Shown: positions 47,442-56,453, counted from the stretch's first letter. The stretch: 64,000 bases of DNA from DAITQM01 sp039794245 (GCA_039794245.1 JBDIVS010000003.1:62001-126000); one strand, 5' to 3'. Program-made: numbers and translations. The notes: generated from the letters alone by a model not told the origin.

Positions 47442-48200
47442 TCACGCCACGTTCGGGCCGGTAATCTGCTGGCGCCGGACTTCGAACAGCACAACGCCGG
47501 CAGCCACGGAGACGTTCAGGCTGTCCACCCGGCCGGTGAGCGGGATGCGCATCCGGAAATCGCACAATTCGGCGGTCAGGCGGCGCAGGCCGTGCTCTTC
47601 GGCACCAAGGACAACCGCCAGCGGGCGGTTGAGATCGTGCTCGTAAATCGTCTGCGGCGCCTCACCGGCCGTTCCGGCGAGCCACAGGCCGAGGCGTTTC
47701 ATCTGCCGCAGCACACGCGCCAGATTGACCACGCGGACCAGCGGCAACAGCTCCGCGGCACCGGCCGCCGCCCGCCGCGCCGCGGGAGTCAGGTCGGCGG
47801 CCCGGTCGCGCGGGATCACGACGGCAGTGGCACCGGCCGCTTCTGCGGTGCGCAGGCAGGCGCCGAGGTTATGCGGATCGGTCACCCCGTCGAGCACGAC
47901 GACAAGCGGCATGGCCGCAGCGGCCGCCAGCGCTTCCAGATCCGCCTCGTCGTGGAGGTTGTCGGGCGCGAAGCTGACCACCACGCCCTGATGGCGGACG
48001 CCGGGCAGTAAACGATCGAGTCCAGCCTGATCCAACTCGCGGCAGCGCACGCCGGCGTCCGCGGCCTGCCGGCTGAGAGCGTGAAGCCGGGCGTTGTGCG
48101 TCCCGGCCCTGAACCAGATCTCGCCGATCCGCTCGGGCTTGTGCCGCAGCAAAGCGGCCGCGACATGGATCCCCGCGGCCCGTTCGAGTTGGGGTTTCAT
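47442..48200 (-). CDS. rlmB: 23S rRNA (guanosine-2'-O)-methyltransferase RlmB
   Basis: A 252-residue SPOUT methyltransferase that 2'-O-methylates G2251 (E. coli numbering) in the ribosomal P-loop. An N-terminal L30e-like substrate-binding domain opens A-A-G-I-H-V-A-A-A-L. The three SPOUT motifs are D-G-V-T-D-P-H-N-L-G-A-C-L-R-T-A, V-V-L-G-A-E-E-H-G-L-R, and I-P-L-T-G-R-V-D-S-L-N-V-S-V-A. Its start overlaps the rnr stop, the rnr-rlmB order usual in proteobacteria. Confidence 0.95.
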   Translation of the reverse strand: MKPQLERAAGIHVAAALLRHKPERIGEIWFRAGTHNARLHALSRQAADAGVRCRELDQAGLDRLLPGVRHQGVVVSFAPDNLHDEADLEALAAAAAMPLVVVLDGVTDPHNLGACLRTAEAAGATAVVIPRDRAADLTPAARRAAAGAAELLPLVRVVNLARVLRQMKRLGLWLAGTAGEAPQTIYEHDLNRPLAVVLGAEEHGLRRLTAELCDFRMRIPLTGRVDSLNVSVAAGVVLFEVRRQQITGPNVA

Positions 48201-50392
48201 ACCGGTTCCAGAAGTTCGAGGTCAATTTTATCGTCTTCCAGCCGCACCGCAGCCAGCCGGACGCGCACCGCATCGCCCAGCCGGTAAACCCGGCCGCGGC
48301 GCTCGCCTTTCAGATGCTGGGCGAGCGGGTCGAAATGGTAATAATCGCCGGGTAATGTACTGATGTGCACAAGGCCACTGGCCGGTGGCTCAGCCAGTTC
48401 GACGAACAGCCCGAAGCCGGCGACGCCGCTGACCATGCCGCTGAACACCTCGCCGACACGGCCTTTGAGATAAACGCACAGCAGCCGCTGCTTCACCTGG
48501 CGTTCGGCCTCCTCGGCGCGGCGTTCGGTGAACGAGCAATGCTCGGCCAGATCGCCCAGCCCCTCGGCAGACACCACGCCCGCCGCCCTGCCGCCGATGT
48601 GCTGCAGCAAGGCGCGGTGCACGAGCAGATCGGGGTAGCGGCGGATCGGCGAGGTGAAATGGCAATAAGCGTCGAGCGCCAGACCGAAATGCCCTTCGTT
48701 TTGCGGCAGGTACACCGCCAGCGCCTGGGCGCGGAGCAGCATCGCATGGACCAGTTGATGGTTCGGCCGGTCGCGCACGACATCGGCCAGGGCTGCGAAA
48801 TCGGCCGGCGCGGGTGTCTTCTGCCAGCCGGGCTTCAGCCCCTGGGCGCGCAGGAACGGCACCAGGGTCTCGAGTTTGACCGGCGGCGGTGGGTGGTGGA
48901 CGCGGTACAAAGCCGGGATTTCGGCGGCCAGCAGCGTCCGCGCGGCGCAGACATTAGCGGTGATCATCGCCTCCTCGATCATCCGGTGCGCAATCAACCG
49001 CTCGGCGACGACGACATCGGCGACTTCACCATCCTCAGCGAAGAGGATTTTCGCCTCGCGGGTATCGAAATCCAGCCCGCCGCGCCGCCGGCGCTGCCGA
49101 TCGAATGCTTGCCACAGGCGATGGAATGCCGAAAGCGATGCCCCGACCTTATCGCCGCCGTCCGCCGCCCGCCCCTGCCCCGTTTCCGGAACGGCGATAA
49201 ACCGCTCGACATCCTGGTACGTCAAACGCGCGTGCGAGCGGATCACCGCCCGGTAAAAACGGCTTGCCTCCACTTCGCCGTGACGATCGATCTGCATATC
49301 GCAGACCAACGCCAGGCGCGGCCGCTCCGGTTTCAGCGAGCACAGGCCATTGGAGAGCACTTCCGGCAGCATCGGCAGCACGCGGTTCGGAAAGTACACC
49401 GAGGTGCCGCGCCGGCGCGCCGCGGCATCCAGCGCACTGCCGGGCCGCACGTAATACGCAACATCGGCGATCGCGACGATCAGCCGCCAGCCAGAACCGG
49501 CGGGCGCGCAATAGACCGCATCGTCGAAATCGCGCGCCTCCGGGCCATCGATCGTGACCAGCGGCAGTGCCTGGAGATCCTCGCGGCCGGCTAAATCGGC
49601 AGGCCCCGGATCGTCCGGCAGCCCGGCGATTTCAGACAGCACCTCCGGCGGCCACTCGTAGGGCAGGTCGTGACTGTGAATCGCAATCTCCGCCGCCATG
49701 CCCGGCGTCCCGGCCTCGCCCAGCACACGCTCCAGAACCCCGACCGGCGGCGCCCCGTCCTGCGGCGGTTCGACGATACGCGCCACGACGATCTGCCCCG
49801 GTGACGGCCGCGGTGCAGCAGTCCCCGGCAGTACCACATCGAAGCCGAGGCGCGGATCGTCGGGCACCACGAACGCCACCCCGCCGCGCTCCAGATAACG
49901 CCCGACCACCTTCGAAACCGCCCGCTCCAGCACCTCGACGATCTGCGCCGTTGGCCGGCCACGCCGGTCGAGCCCGGTAATGCTGCACAAAATCCGGTCG
50001 CCGTGCATGACCTGGCGCATTTCCCGCGGGCTCAGATACAGCCACGGCTCGCCCTCGTCGGGCACTACATGCCCATGCCCCTCGGCACTGGCGTGCACCC
50101 GGCCGTGGATCAGGTCCATCCGCTCCGGCAGGCCAAATGCCCCGCGCCGGTTACGGACCACCCGGCCCGCCGCCACCAGCTCGGCGAGAAGGGAATCGAG
50201 CCCGGCCCGCTCCGTGACGTGCAACGCCGCCACGATCTCGTCGGCACAAAGCGGCCTGCCCTGCTCGTGCAGCCAGCCGATCAGGTAATGGTCGCTCAGC
50301 ACAGGAGCGGTGGCCACCCGCGCGGCAGAACCGCCGCGCCGCCGGAGCGGATGCCGGGCTTGTCGTTCAGGGCGCTTGGAATGTCGGGTCAT
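48197..50392 (-). CDS. rnr: Ribonuclease R
   Basis: A 731-residue RNase II-family 3'-5' exoribonuclease that degrades structured RNA and defective tRNA/rRNA. It has an N-terminal winged-helix region, cold-shock domains, the RNB catalytic domain with E-A-R-D-F-D-D-A-V-Y-C (active-site aspartates) and G-T-S-V-Y-F-P-N-R-V-L-P-M-L-P, then a C-terminal S1 domain (R-V-G-E-V-F-S-G-M-V-S-G-V-A-G-F-G-L-F-V). The ATG at 50392 lacks a clear Shine-Dalgarno sequence. It is co-transcribed with rlmB and divergent from tRNA-Leu. Confidence 0.95.
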   Translation of the reverse strand: MTRHSKRPERQARHPLRRRGGSAARVATAPVLSDHYLIGWLHEQGRPLCADEIVAALHVTERAGLDSLLAELVAAGRVVRNRRGAFGLPERMDLIHGRVHASAEGHGHVVPDEGEPWLYLSPREMRQVMHGDRILCSITGLDRRGRPTAQIVEVLERAVSKVVGRYLERGGVAFVVPDDPRLGFDVVLPGTAAPRPSPGQIVVARIVEPPQDGAPPVGVLERVLGEAGTPGMAAEIAIHSHDLPYEWPPEVLSEIAGLPDDPGPADLAGREDLQALPLVTIDGPEARDFDDAVYCAPAGSGWRLIVAIADVAYYVRPGSALDAAARRRGTSVYFPNRVLPMLPEVLSNGLCSLKPERPRLALVCDMQIDRHGEVEASRFYRAVIRSHARLTYQDVERFIAVPETGQGRAADGGDKVGASLSAFHRLWQAFDRQRRRRGGLDFDTREAKILFAEDGEVADVVVAERLIAHRMIEEAMITANVCAARTLLAAEIPALYRVHHPPPPVKLETLVPFLRAQGLKPGWQKTPAPADFAALADVVRDRPNHQLVHAMLLRAQALAVYLPQNEGHFGLALDAYCHFTSPIRRYPDLLVHRALLQHIGGRAAGVVSAEGLGDLAEHCSFTERRAEEAERQVKQRLLCVYLKGRVGEVFSGMVSGVAGFGLFVELAEPPASGLVHISTLPGDYYHFDPLAQHLKGERRGRVYRLGDAVRVRLAAVRLEDDKIDLELLEPV

Positions 50393-50470
50393 TTTGGAAC
50401 GATTTGTCAGTAATATAGCGTATAATTATGCTCGATCGTCCGGTAGCGGCCAACCAGACACAATGCCCCC

Positions 50471-50499
50471 TTGACGTGAGGCCACTCTCAGGATACATT
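50471..50499 (+). promoter_or_regulatory. Sigma-70 promoter of tRNA-Leu
   Basis: TTGACG (50471-50476), a 17-bp spacer, then TACATT (50494-50499). Initiation near 50506 would give a leader of about 73 nt containing a hairpin (GTGGCTGGA near 50540 with TCCAGCCAC ending near 50573). Confidence 0.65.
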
Positions 50500-50578
50500 C
50501 TTCGCGCCCGGCGCAGTATCCCCTTGCCGCGCCGGACAGTGGCTGGAGCTCTGCCCCTTGGAGTTCCAGCCACGCCTT

Positions 50579-50665
<87 letters not shown>

Positions 50666-50927
50666 TTTTTTGAAAACCCAGGTGACCCTCAACTGGCGCC
50701 TGAAGCAATCGAAATCAATATGCGGAGCGCGAACAGCTTACCGCGCAGCGGTAAGAAGAGGGCGCGAAGCTCCGCAAACGCCAGTGGCCGAAAGGGGGAT
50801 GTCGCATCCGGGCCGCAAGGAAGCAATCAATCGAATTTTACCTGCGCCAAATCGAGCGCAATTGTTACAACACCTGGTACCAGGCCCAGGGATATCGTAG
50901 CCCGATCGACCACGGGGACTTTACTGC
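50666..50927. other. Structured intergenic region after tRNA-Leu
   Basis: A 262-bp gap. A T-run at its start probably ends the tRNA transcript. A nested hairpin spans 50721-50776: the outer arms TGCGGAGC/GCTCCGCA enclose CTTACCGC-gca-GCGGTAAG. Further on, 50782-50797 repeats part of the tRNA (GCCAGTGGCCG). One plus-strand frame (about 50812-50940) reads I-E-F-Y-L-R-Q-I-E-R-N then G-Y-R-S-P-I-D, reminiscent of transposase C-termini, without a start. No intact gene is seen. Confidence 0.4.
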
Positions 50928-51689
50928 TTATTTCGCCTCCTGGTATTTCTTCAGAAACGGCTCGACAAATTCGAGCGGCAGCGGAAAGACGATCGTGGTG
51001 TTTTGCTCGGCGCCGATTTCGACCAGGGATTGCAGGTAGCGTAACTGCAGGGCGCCTTTGACCTCGGCCAGCTTGTGCGCCGCTTCGACCAGTTTGCCGG
51101 CGGCCTGCTGTTCGCCCTCGGCGTGGATGACTTTGGCGCGCCGCTGGCGCTCGGCTTCGGCTTGTTTGGCGATCGCCCGGATCATCGATTCGTCGAGATC
51201 GACGTGTTTGATTTCGACGTTGCTCACCTTGACGCCCCAACCGTCGGTCTGGCGGTCGAGTATGGCCTGGATATCGGCGTTGAGTTTGTCGCGTTCGGCG
51301 AGCATCTCGTCGAGGTCGTGCTTGCCGAGCACGGAACGCAGCGTGGTCTGCGCCAGTTGGCTGGTGGCGTCCATGAAGCGTTCGACGGCAATGATGGCTT
51401 TTTCCGGATCCACCACCCGGTAGTAGATCACGGCGTTGACCTTGACTGAGACGTTGTCATGGGAGATCACGTCCTGAGAAGGGACGTCCATCACGACGGT
51501 GCGCAGATCGACGCGTACCATCTGCTGGATGACGGGAATGACGATGATCAGACCCGGCCCCTTGACCCTGTAAAACTTGCCGAGAAAAAAGATCACGCCG
51601 CGCTCGTATTCCCTGAGCACTTTTAAGGTATTGAGCAGCAGGGTGACGGCGAAGATACCGATCGTCAACCAGAAGGTGAGATTAAACAT
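50928..51689 (-). CDS. Slipin (stomatin/SPFH-family membrane protein)
   Basis: A 253-residue SPFH protein. The N-terminal membrane segment is T-F-W-L-T-I-G-I-F-A-V-T-L-L-L, then the SPFH core E-Y-E-R-G-V-I-F-F-L-G-K-F, V-D-L-R-T-V-V-M-D-V-P-S-Q-D-V, and a long helix A-E-A-E-R-Q-R-R-A-K-V-I-H-A-E-G-E. Slipins form membrane microdomain scaffolds and are partners and substrates of NfeD-type proteases. The ATG at 51689 has GGAGGATC upstream and overlaps the nfeD 3' end by 8 bp. Confidence 0.92.
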   Translation of the reverse strand: MFNLTFWLTIGIFAVTLLLNTLKVLREYERGVIFFLGKFYRVKGPGLIIVIPVIQQMVRVDLRTVVMDVPSQDVISHDNVSVKVNAVIYYRVVDPEKAIIAVERFMDATSQLAQTTLRSVLGKHDLDEMLAERDKLNADIQAILDRQTDGWGVKVSNVEIKHVDLDESMIRAIAKQAEAERQRRAKVIHAEGEQQAAGKLVEAAHKLAEVKGALQLRYLQSLVEIGAEQNTTIVFPLPLEFVEPFLKKYQEAK

Positions 51690-53082
51690 GTCGTGATCCT
51701 CCACTTGCGCTGTTTTCCAGCGGTTCGACTTCCAACACCAGTCCGTCAACACGCAATACTCTGACCTGCTCGCCACGCGCGATCGGGAACGCCGAACGGG
51801 CGCTCCAGTCCTCGCCTGACAGATGCACGCGGCCGGTGCCGCCGACAAAGGTGTCCAGCGCTTCGGCATGACGCCCGGGCAGCGTCTCCACACCGCTGAC
51901 GCGCGGCGCGCGCTGCGCCTTGACGGCCAGATACATCACCCCGAAAAAGAGCAGTGAGGCGCCGGCGCCGATCGCCGTCACGAAACCGATGGGAATGCTG
52001 AATCCGGGGATGCCCCGATCCATCAGGATGATGCCGCCGAACACGACCGCCACGACGCCGCCGATACCGAGGATGCCGAAGCTGGGGACGAACAGCTCGG
52101 CGAGCAGCAAAAGCGCACCGATGGCGACCAGCGCGACACCGGCCCAGTTGACCGGCAGAATCTGAAAGGCATAAAAAGCGAGCAGCAGGCAGATGACGCC
52201 GACCACGCCCGGCACCAGGGTGCCGGGGTGGTAACCTTCGAGCACCAACCCGTAAATACCGATGAGCAGCAGCATGTAAGCCAGCGTCGGGTTGGTGATG
52301 ACCGCCAGAAGTTCGCTGCGCCAATCGGGGGCCAGCGTTTCGATGTGCGCTCCGGCGGTATGCAGGGTGACGAGACCAGCTTCGGTTTTGATTTCCCGGC
52401 CGTTGATCTGCGCCAAAAGGTCGTCGATATCGTTCGCCACGATGTCGATGACATTGGCCGCCAGCGCTTCGCTGGCGGTCAGGCTCACCGCCTCGCGTAC
52501 CGCCTTTTCCGCCCATTCGGCGTTGCGCCCGTGGCGTTCGGCAAGGCCGCGGATATAGGCGGAGGCGTCTTCCAGCACTTTGCGGCTCATCGCCTCGCCG
52601 GCCGGCTGGGCGCCCTTGCTATCTTTCCGCTTGTCATTTTCTTCGTCGCCGTCGCCCGCCGGTTGTTTAGATGGCATTGGCAAACCACCGATCGGCACTG
52701 GCGTGGCGGCGCCGAGGTTGGTCGATGGTGCCATCGCCGCGATGTGGCTGGCGTAAAGCATGTATGTGCCGGCACTGGCGGCGCGCGCCCCGGCCGGCCC
52801 GACCCAGATCGCAACCGGCACCCGGGCATTGAGGATCTTGCTGATGATGTCGCGCATCGAGGCATCGAGGCCGCCCGGGGTGTCGAGACGGATCACCACC
52901 AGGCCGGCACCCTCGTCCTCGGCCCTCTTGATGCCGCGGACGACATAATCCCGCGTCGCCGGACCGATCGCATCGGCGACTTCCAGGACATAGACCGACG
53001 CCGGCTGTGCCGGCGACGGCGACGGCACTGCGAGCAGTGCACCGCCAGTCAGAAGGGCAACAAAAAACGAGTATGGCTTCAT
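51682..53082 (-). CDS. NfeD-type membrane-bound serine protease
   Basis: A 466-residue protein of the long NfeD (NfeD1b, ClpP-like) family. It has a signal peptide or anchor (F-F-V-A-L-L-T-G-G-A-L-L-A-V), a ClpP-fold protease domain with D-T-P-G-G-L-D-A-S-M and the probable nucleophile Ser in A-S-A-G-T-Y-M-L-Y-A, four to five transmembrane helices, and a C-terminal OB-fold domain. In archaea the homolog cleaves the C-terminal region of its slipin partner, encoded next to it as here. The ATG at 53082 matches the signal-peptide start; the frame extends 18 codons further. Confidence 0.92.
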   Translation of the reverse strand: MKPYSFFVALLTGGALLAVPSPSPAQPASVYVLEVADAIGPATRDYVVRGIKRAEDEGAGLVVIRLDTPGGLDASMRDIISKILNARVPVAIWVGPAGARAASAGTYMLYASHIAAMAPSTNLGAATPVPIGGLPMPSKQPAGDGDEENDKRKDSKGAQPAGEAMSRKVLEDASAYIRGLAERHGRNAEWAEKAVREAVSLTASEALAANVIDIVANDIDDLLAQINGREIKTEAGLVTLHTAGAHIETLAPDWRSELLAVITNPTLAYMLLLIGIYGLVLEGYHPGTLVPGVVGVICLLLAFYAFQILPVNWAGVALVAIGALLLLAELFVPSFGILGIGGVVAVVFGGIILMDRGIPGFSIPIGFVTAIGAGASLLFFGVMYLAVKAQRAPRVSGVETLPGRHAEALDTFVGGTGRVHLSGEDWSARSAFPIARGEQVRVLRVDGLVLEVEPLENSASGGSRHV

Positions 53083-53167
53083 CGGTTGTCTAATTCGCAG
53101 TCCCGGCCCGGCGGCAGATCCCCCCTTTACCCGCATTCCACCTGCCCGATTCTACACAATCGGTTAA

Positions 53168-53427
53168 TGCAACAGTTGGGTTAGCCCAACTGTTGCATAA
53201 ATTCCCGAAATTCTCGGTCAAGCCGGTGAGTGCAGCTTGTCCGATTTGCCGCGGAAGCGTAGTTATTCTTACGGTTCGAGGGGAAGCAGACAAGATGCGC
53301 CGCACGCTTGGGCGAGAAACCGGGCGCGTCACGCCAGGTGAATTCGATGCTTTGACTAATATTCTCATAACTTATTGATTTAATGAAGAAATATATAAAT
53401 TAGAGCAAAATTTATGCAACTGTTGGG
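53168..53427 (-). mobile_element. MITE copy C (243 bp at 53185-53427) plus a 13-bp extra end
   Basis: Inverted relative to copies A, B and D. The full element, 53185-53427, begins CCCAACTGTTGCATAAATT and ends TTTATGCAACTGTTGGG. It is followed by TTAA (53428-53431). On the other side the outer TTAA is at 53164-53167, then an extra TGCAACAGTTGGG (53168-53180), TTAG, and the element, so the junction forms a 13-bp-arm palindrome. This 456-bp gap between nfeD and rtcB otherwise holds only a short repeat at 53446. Confidence 0.85.
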
Positions 53428-53445
53428 TTAAGATTTGACAATCAA

Positions 53446-53473
53446 GCTCCGTGTGCTCCGTGCCTCCGTGAGA
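53446..53473. repeat. Short CTCCGTG repeat
   Basis: Three near-copies of GTGCTCCGTGC-like sequence lie just after the MITE. They belong to the same broad class of low-complexity intergenic repeats as the one at 41114. No gene is apparent between here and the rtcB stop at 53539. Confidence 0.4.
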
Positions 53474-53538
53474 GCCGTCTTTGTATCAGTGGTCGCGACT
53501 GCGGACCGCTCAAAAGGCGACATCCATCATAACGACTC

Positions 53539-54969
53539 CTACCCCTTGATACACACCACCGGCTTAAGTCTGGCGACTTTACGTGCCAGGCCGGCATGGT
53601 CGGCGGCATCGACCACCGCCGCGACGTCCTTGTAGGCGCCCGGCGCCTCTTCGGCGACGCCGCGCAGGCTGGGGCTGCGGATCTGGATGCCGCGGCCGGC
53701 CAGATCGTCGACGACCTTGCGGCCCTGCCAGCGTTTCGTTGCCTGGCGCCGGCTCATCGCCCGGCCGGCGCCGTGGCATGCCGATGACCATGAGCGGGTT
53801 TCACCTTCGGCCGTGCCGGCCAGCACATAGCTGGCGGTGCCCATCGAGCCGCCGATCAGCACCGGCTGTCCGGCGTCCCTGAAGGCCGCCGGCAGGTCAG
53901 GATGCCCAGGCCCGAAGGCCCGTGTCGCGCCTTTGCGGTGGACATAAAGGCGCTTGTCCTGCCCATTCACCCAATGGGTTTCGACTTTGCAGGTGTTGTG
54001 CGAAACGTCGTAAATCAGATCCAGCACCGCTCCGGGATAAAGTTCGGCGAACACCTGGCGCGTCAGGTGAGTCAGGATCTGGCGGTTGGCCAGGGCGCAG
54101 TTGATCGCGCCGCGCATCGCGCCGAGGTAGCGCCGGCCCAGTTCCGAATCGATCGGGGCGCAGGCCAGTTCGCGGTCGGGCAGCCGGATGCCGGCGCGCG
54201 GCGCGGCGAGCGCCATTTCTTTTAGAAATTCCGTGCCGATCTGGTGCCCGAGACCGCGCGACCCGCAGTGGATGCTGACGATGATATCGCCAACTTGCAA
54301 ACCGAACGCCGCGGCGGCGGCCGCCTCGTAAACCTCGGCGACTTCCTGTACTTCGAGATAATGGTTGCCCGAACCCAGCGTCCCCATTTCCCGCCGCTGG
54401 CGCAGGCGCGCGCGCTCTGAGATGGCATCCGGCGCCGCCCCTGGCATCCGGCCGCGTTCCTCGATCCGTTCGAGATCGCGCTCAGCGCCGAAGCCGCACT
54501 CGACCGCCCAGCGCGCCCCGCCGGCCAGCATCGCATTCATTTGCGCCTCGTCGAGCACGATTCGGCCGTAGCTGCCGAGGCCCGCGGGAATCGTCGCAAA
54601 CAAGCGGTCGGCCAGTTCCGATTTTCGCGCATCGAGTTGGCGGCGCGTCAAACCGGTGGCTAGGGCGCGCACCCCGCACGAAATGTCGAACCCGACGCCA
54701 CCGGCCGACACCACGCCGCCGACATCGGCGTCGAACGCCGCGACCCCGCCGATCGGGAAGCCGTAGCCCCAGTGGGCATCGGGCATCGCATACGACGCAC
54801 CGACGATGCCGGGCAGCATCGCGACGTTGGCGATCTGCTCGTAGACCTTGTGATCCATCGCCCGGACCAGCGCCTCGTCGGCATAGATCACGCCCGGTAC
54901 GCGCATCGCCCCGTGCGGCGCGATGTGCCATTCGTAAGGGGATCGTCGTTCGAGCAGGCTAAGATCCAT
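53539..54969 (-). CDS. rtcB: RNA-splicing ligase RtcB
   Basis: A 476-residue GTP- and Mn-dependent ligase joining 3'-phosphate or 2',3'-cyclic phosphate RNA ends to 5'-OH ends. Metal ligands D95 and C98 are in G-F-D-I-S-C-G-V-R, H203 in L-G-S-G-N-H-Y-L-E-V, H234 in V-S-I-H-C-G-S-R-G-L-G-H, and H324 in Y-D-V-S-H-N. The guanylylated His is H399 in A-C-H-G-A-G-R-A-M-S-R. Every catalytic residue is kept, with numbering near that of the Pyrococcus enzyme. It follows the methyltransferase-archease gene by 9 bp, and the pair lies between inverted MITE copies. No rtcA or rtcR is present. Confidence 0.96.
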   Translation of the reverse strand: MDLSLLERRSPYEWHIAPHGAMRVPGVIYADEALVRAMDHKVYEQIANVAMLPGIVGASYAMPDAHWGYGFPIGGVAAFDADVGGVVSAGGVGFDISCGVRALATGLTRRQLDARKSELADRLFATIPAGLGSYGRIVLDEAQMNAMLAGGARWAVECGFGAERDLERIEERGRMPGAAPDAISERARLRQRREMGTLGSGNHYLEVQEVAEVYEAAAAAAFGLQVGDIIVSIHCGSRGLGHQIGTEFLKEMALAAPRAGIRLPDRELACAPIDSELGRRYLGAMRGAINCALANRQILTHLTRQVFAELYPGAVLDLIYDVSHNTCKVETHWVNGQDKRLYVHRKGATRAFGPGHPDLPAAFRDAGQPVLIGGSMGTASYVLAGTAEGETRSWSSACHGAGRAMSRRQATKRWQGRKVVDDLAGRGIQIRSPSLRGVAEEAPGAYKDVAAVVDAADHAGLARKVARLKPVVCIKG

Positions 54970-54978
54970 TGCCGTTTT

Positions 54979-56073
54979 TCACACGTCGATCACACACTGG
55001 GCGCGCCAGCGCAAGGCGCTATCCGAACCGTCTCCGGTGCACCCGACATCGAGTTCGGTCAGCGTCGCGCCCTTGACTTCGACCGCCGGCTGGTGGCGAG
55101 CGACGTCGATCGGCTCACCGTACAGTTCGGCGGCGAGTTCAAGAGCGGACAGGCGGACCGTGTAGCGGGAAAACAACATGCTCCGCGTTGCCATCTCGAA
55201 GATGATGGCGTCGATCCAGTTGACGAACAGCATATCGAGGTTCTCGCCGTGGCAGGTAACTTGGACGCACTCGCGCGGTGCGACGCTTCGCAGATCGCAG
55301 ATCACTGCGGTCAACGCCAGCGCCGCCTGCGCGAACGCTTCCTCCAGCGTCGACCCGAAGCCGCGGATGCCGATATCGGCCTCGTGCTCGAAGTGTTCGT
55401 AGCGGCCGCCGGCGGCCGTCTCGGCGGGCCGCATGGCGCGGAAAAAACCCAGCGTACCGGTCGGTGTATTCATCCGCCCACAACGCTCCGTCGGACTGAA
55501 CCCGGCCGCCGAGATCAACGCCGGCAGGCGCCCGGCGGCGTGGTCGCGCGTTACCGCAAAACCGTCCATCAGGCGGACGAAAAAGAACAAGGCGTGCATC
55601 GGCCACGGCCGAGGCTGGTCCCAATCGGCGATGTGCAGTTCACCGCCGGTTCTGAGCACGCGCCAAACTTCAGCGAGCGCCAAGCATTTCTGATCCGCCG
55701 TCAAATGATGGAAAAACAACGTGGACAGCACGCGGTCGAATATCCGGTCGGGATACGGCAAGGCGGTCGCCGTCCCCAGGTCGAAATGGAGGTGGCCGGC
55801 GGCGGCGGCCGCCTTGCGCCGGGCCCGGCCGAGCACCTCGGGATCGGCGTCGAGCCCGGTCACAACGGCCCGCGGATAGCGCTCGGCCACCTGGATGGCG
55901 AGCGTCCCGGTGCCGCAACCCAGGTCCAGCACCGCCATGCCGTCGCCGATCGCCGCCTGCGCGAGCAGGCGCCGCTTGAATGCCCGCTCGCGTGCCGCCA
56001 GCGCCACGACCGGATCGTAGATCCCGGTCAATCGCCGCCAGCTAAGGGCGTGGACGATGGCTTTGCCGTTCAT
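54979..56073 (-). CDS. SAM methyltransferase-archease fusion protein
   Basis: A 364-residue two-domain protein. Residues 1 to about 215 form a class I SAM methyltransferase: motif I V-L-D-L-G-C-G-T-G (48-56), acidic motif II in T-G-L-D-A-D, A-T-A-L-P-Y-P-D, F-D-R-V-L-S-T-L-F-F-H-H-L, and W-R-V-L-R-T-G-G-E-L. From about 225 to the end is archease: Y-E-H-F-E-H-E-A-D-I-G-I-R-G-F-G (metal-binding Asp), D-M-L-F-V-N-W-I-D-A-I-I-F-E-M, H-Q-P-A-V-E-V-K-G-A-T, and final Q-C-V-I-D-V. Archease enables multiple-turnover guanylylation of RtcB, encoded just downstream. The ATG at 56073 has AGGTGAAGGA before it. The methyl acceptor is unknown. Confidence 0.88.
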   Translation of the reverse strand: MNGKAIVHALSWRRLTGIYDPVVALAARERAFKRRLLAQAAIGDGMAVLDLGCGTGTLAIQVAERYPRAVVTGLDADPEVLGRARRKAAAAAGHLHFDLGTATALPYPDRIFDRVLSTLFFHHLTADQKCLALAEVWRVLRTGGELHIADWDQPRPWPMHALFFFVRLMDGFAVTRDHAAGRLPALISAAGFSPTERCGRMNTPTGTLGFFRAMRPAETAAGGRYEHFEHEADIGIRGFGSTLEEAFAQAALALTAVICDLRSVAPRECVQVTCHGENLDMLFVNWIDAIIFEMATRSMLFSRYTVRLSALELAAELYGEPIDVARHQPAVEVKGATLTELDVGCTGDGSDSALRWRAQCVIDV

Positions 56074-56210
56074 TCCTTCACCTACCCGAGGAACGGGACT
56101 GCTGCCCGGCAGATTATCGCGCAAGCGTGCCGGCCTGTCCGCCACCGCTCTCCGGCGGCGGCAATGGCAGGGACCACTCAGCGCCGCTGGGCACGATCCG
56201 GGAGAGTAAT

Positions 56211-56453
56211 CCCAACAGTTGCATAAATTTTGCTCAAATTCATAGATTTCATAATTAAATTAGTAAGTTATGTATATATTAGTCAAAACCTCGAATTCAC
56301 AAACGGTGAGGCGCCCGGTTTCTCGCCCAAGCGGGCGGCGAATCTTGTCTGCTTCCCCTCGAACCGTAGGAATAACTACGCTTCCGCGGCAAATCGGCCA
56401 AGCTGTACTCACCCGCCTGACCGAGAATTCCGGGAATTTATGCAACAGTTGGG
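56211..56453 (+). mobile_element. MITE copy D (243 bp, full length)
   Basis: It begins CCCAACAGTTGCATAAATT and ends with AATTTATGCAACAGTTGGG. The flanking direct repeat is TAAT (56207-56210 and 56454-56457). Same length as copy C and the best reference for the family. It occupies most of the 402-bp gap between the divergently transcribed methyltransferase-archease and symporter genes, so any promoter for the RNA-repair operon must lie in 56074-56206 or inside the MITE. Confidence 0.88.

Noticed and set aside
53193..53378. A 61-codon frame inside MITE copy C, also open with changes in copy D
   Set aside because: The two versions differ at many amino acids, the frame is broken in copies A and B, and the changes do not favour silent positions. 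It is probably a chance frame across the element.
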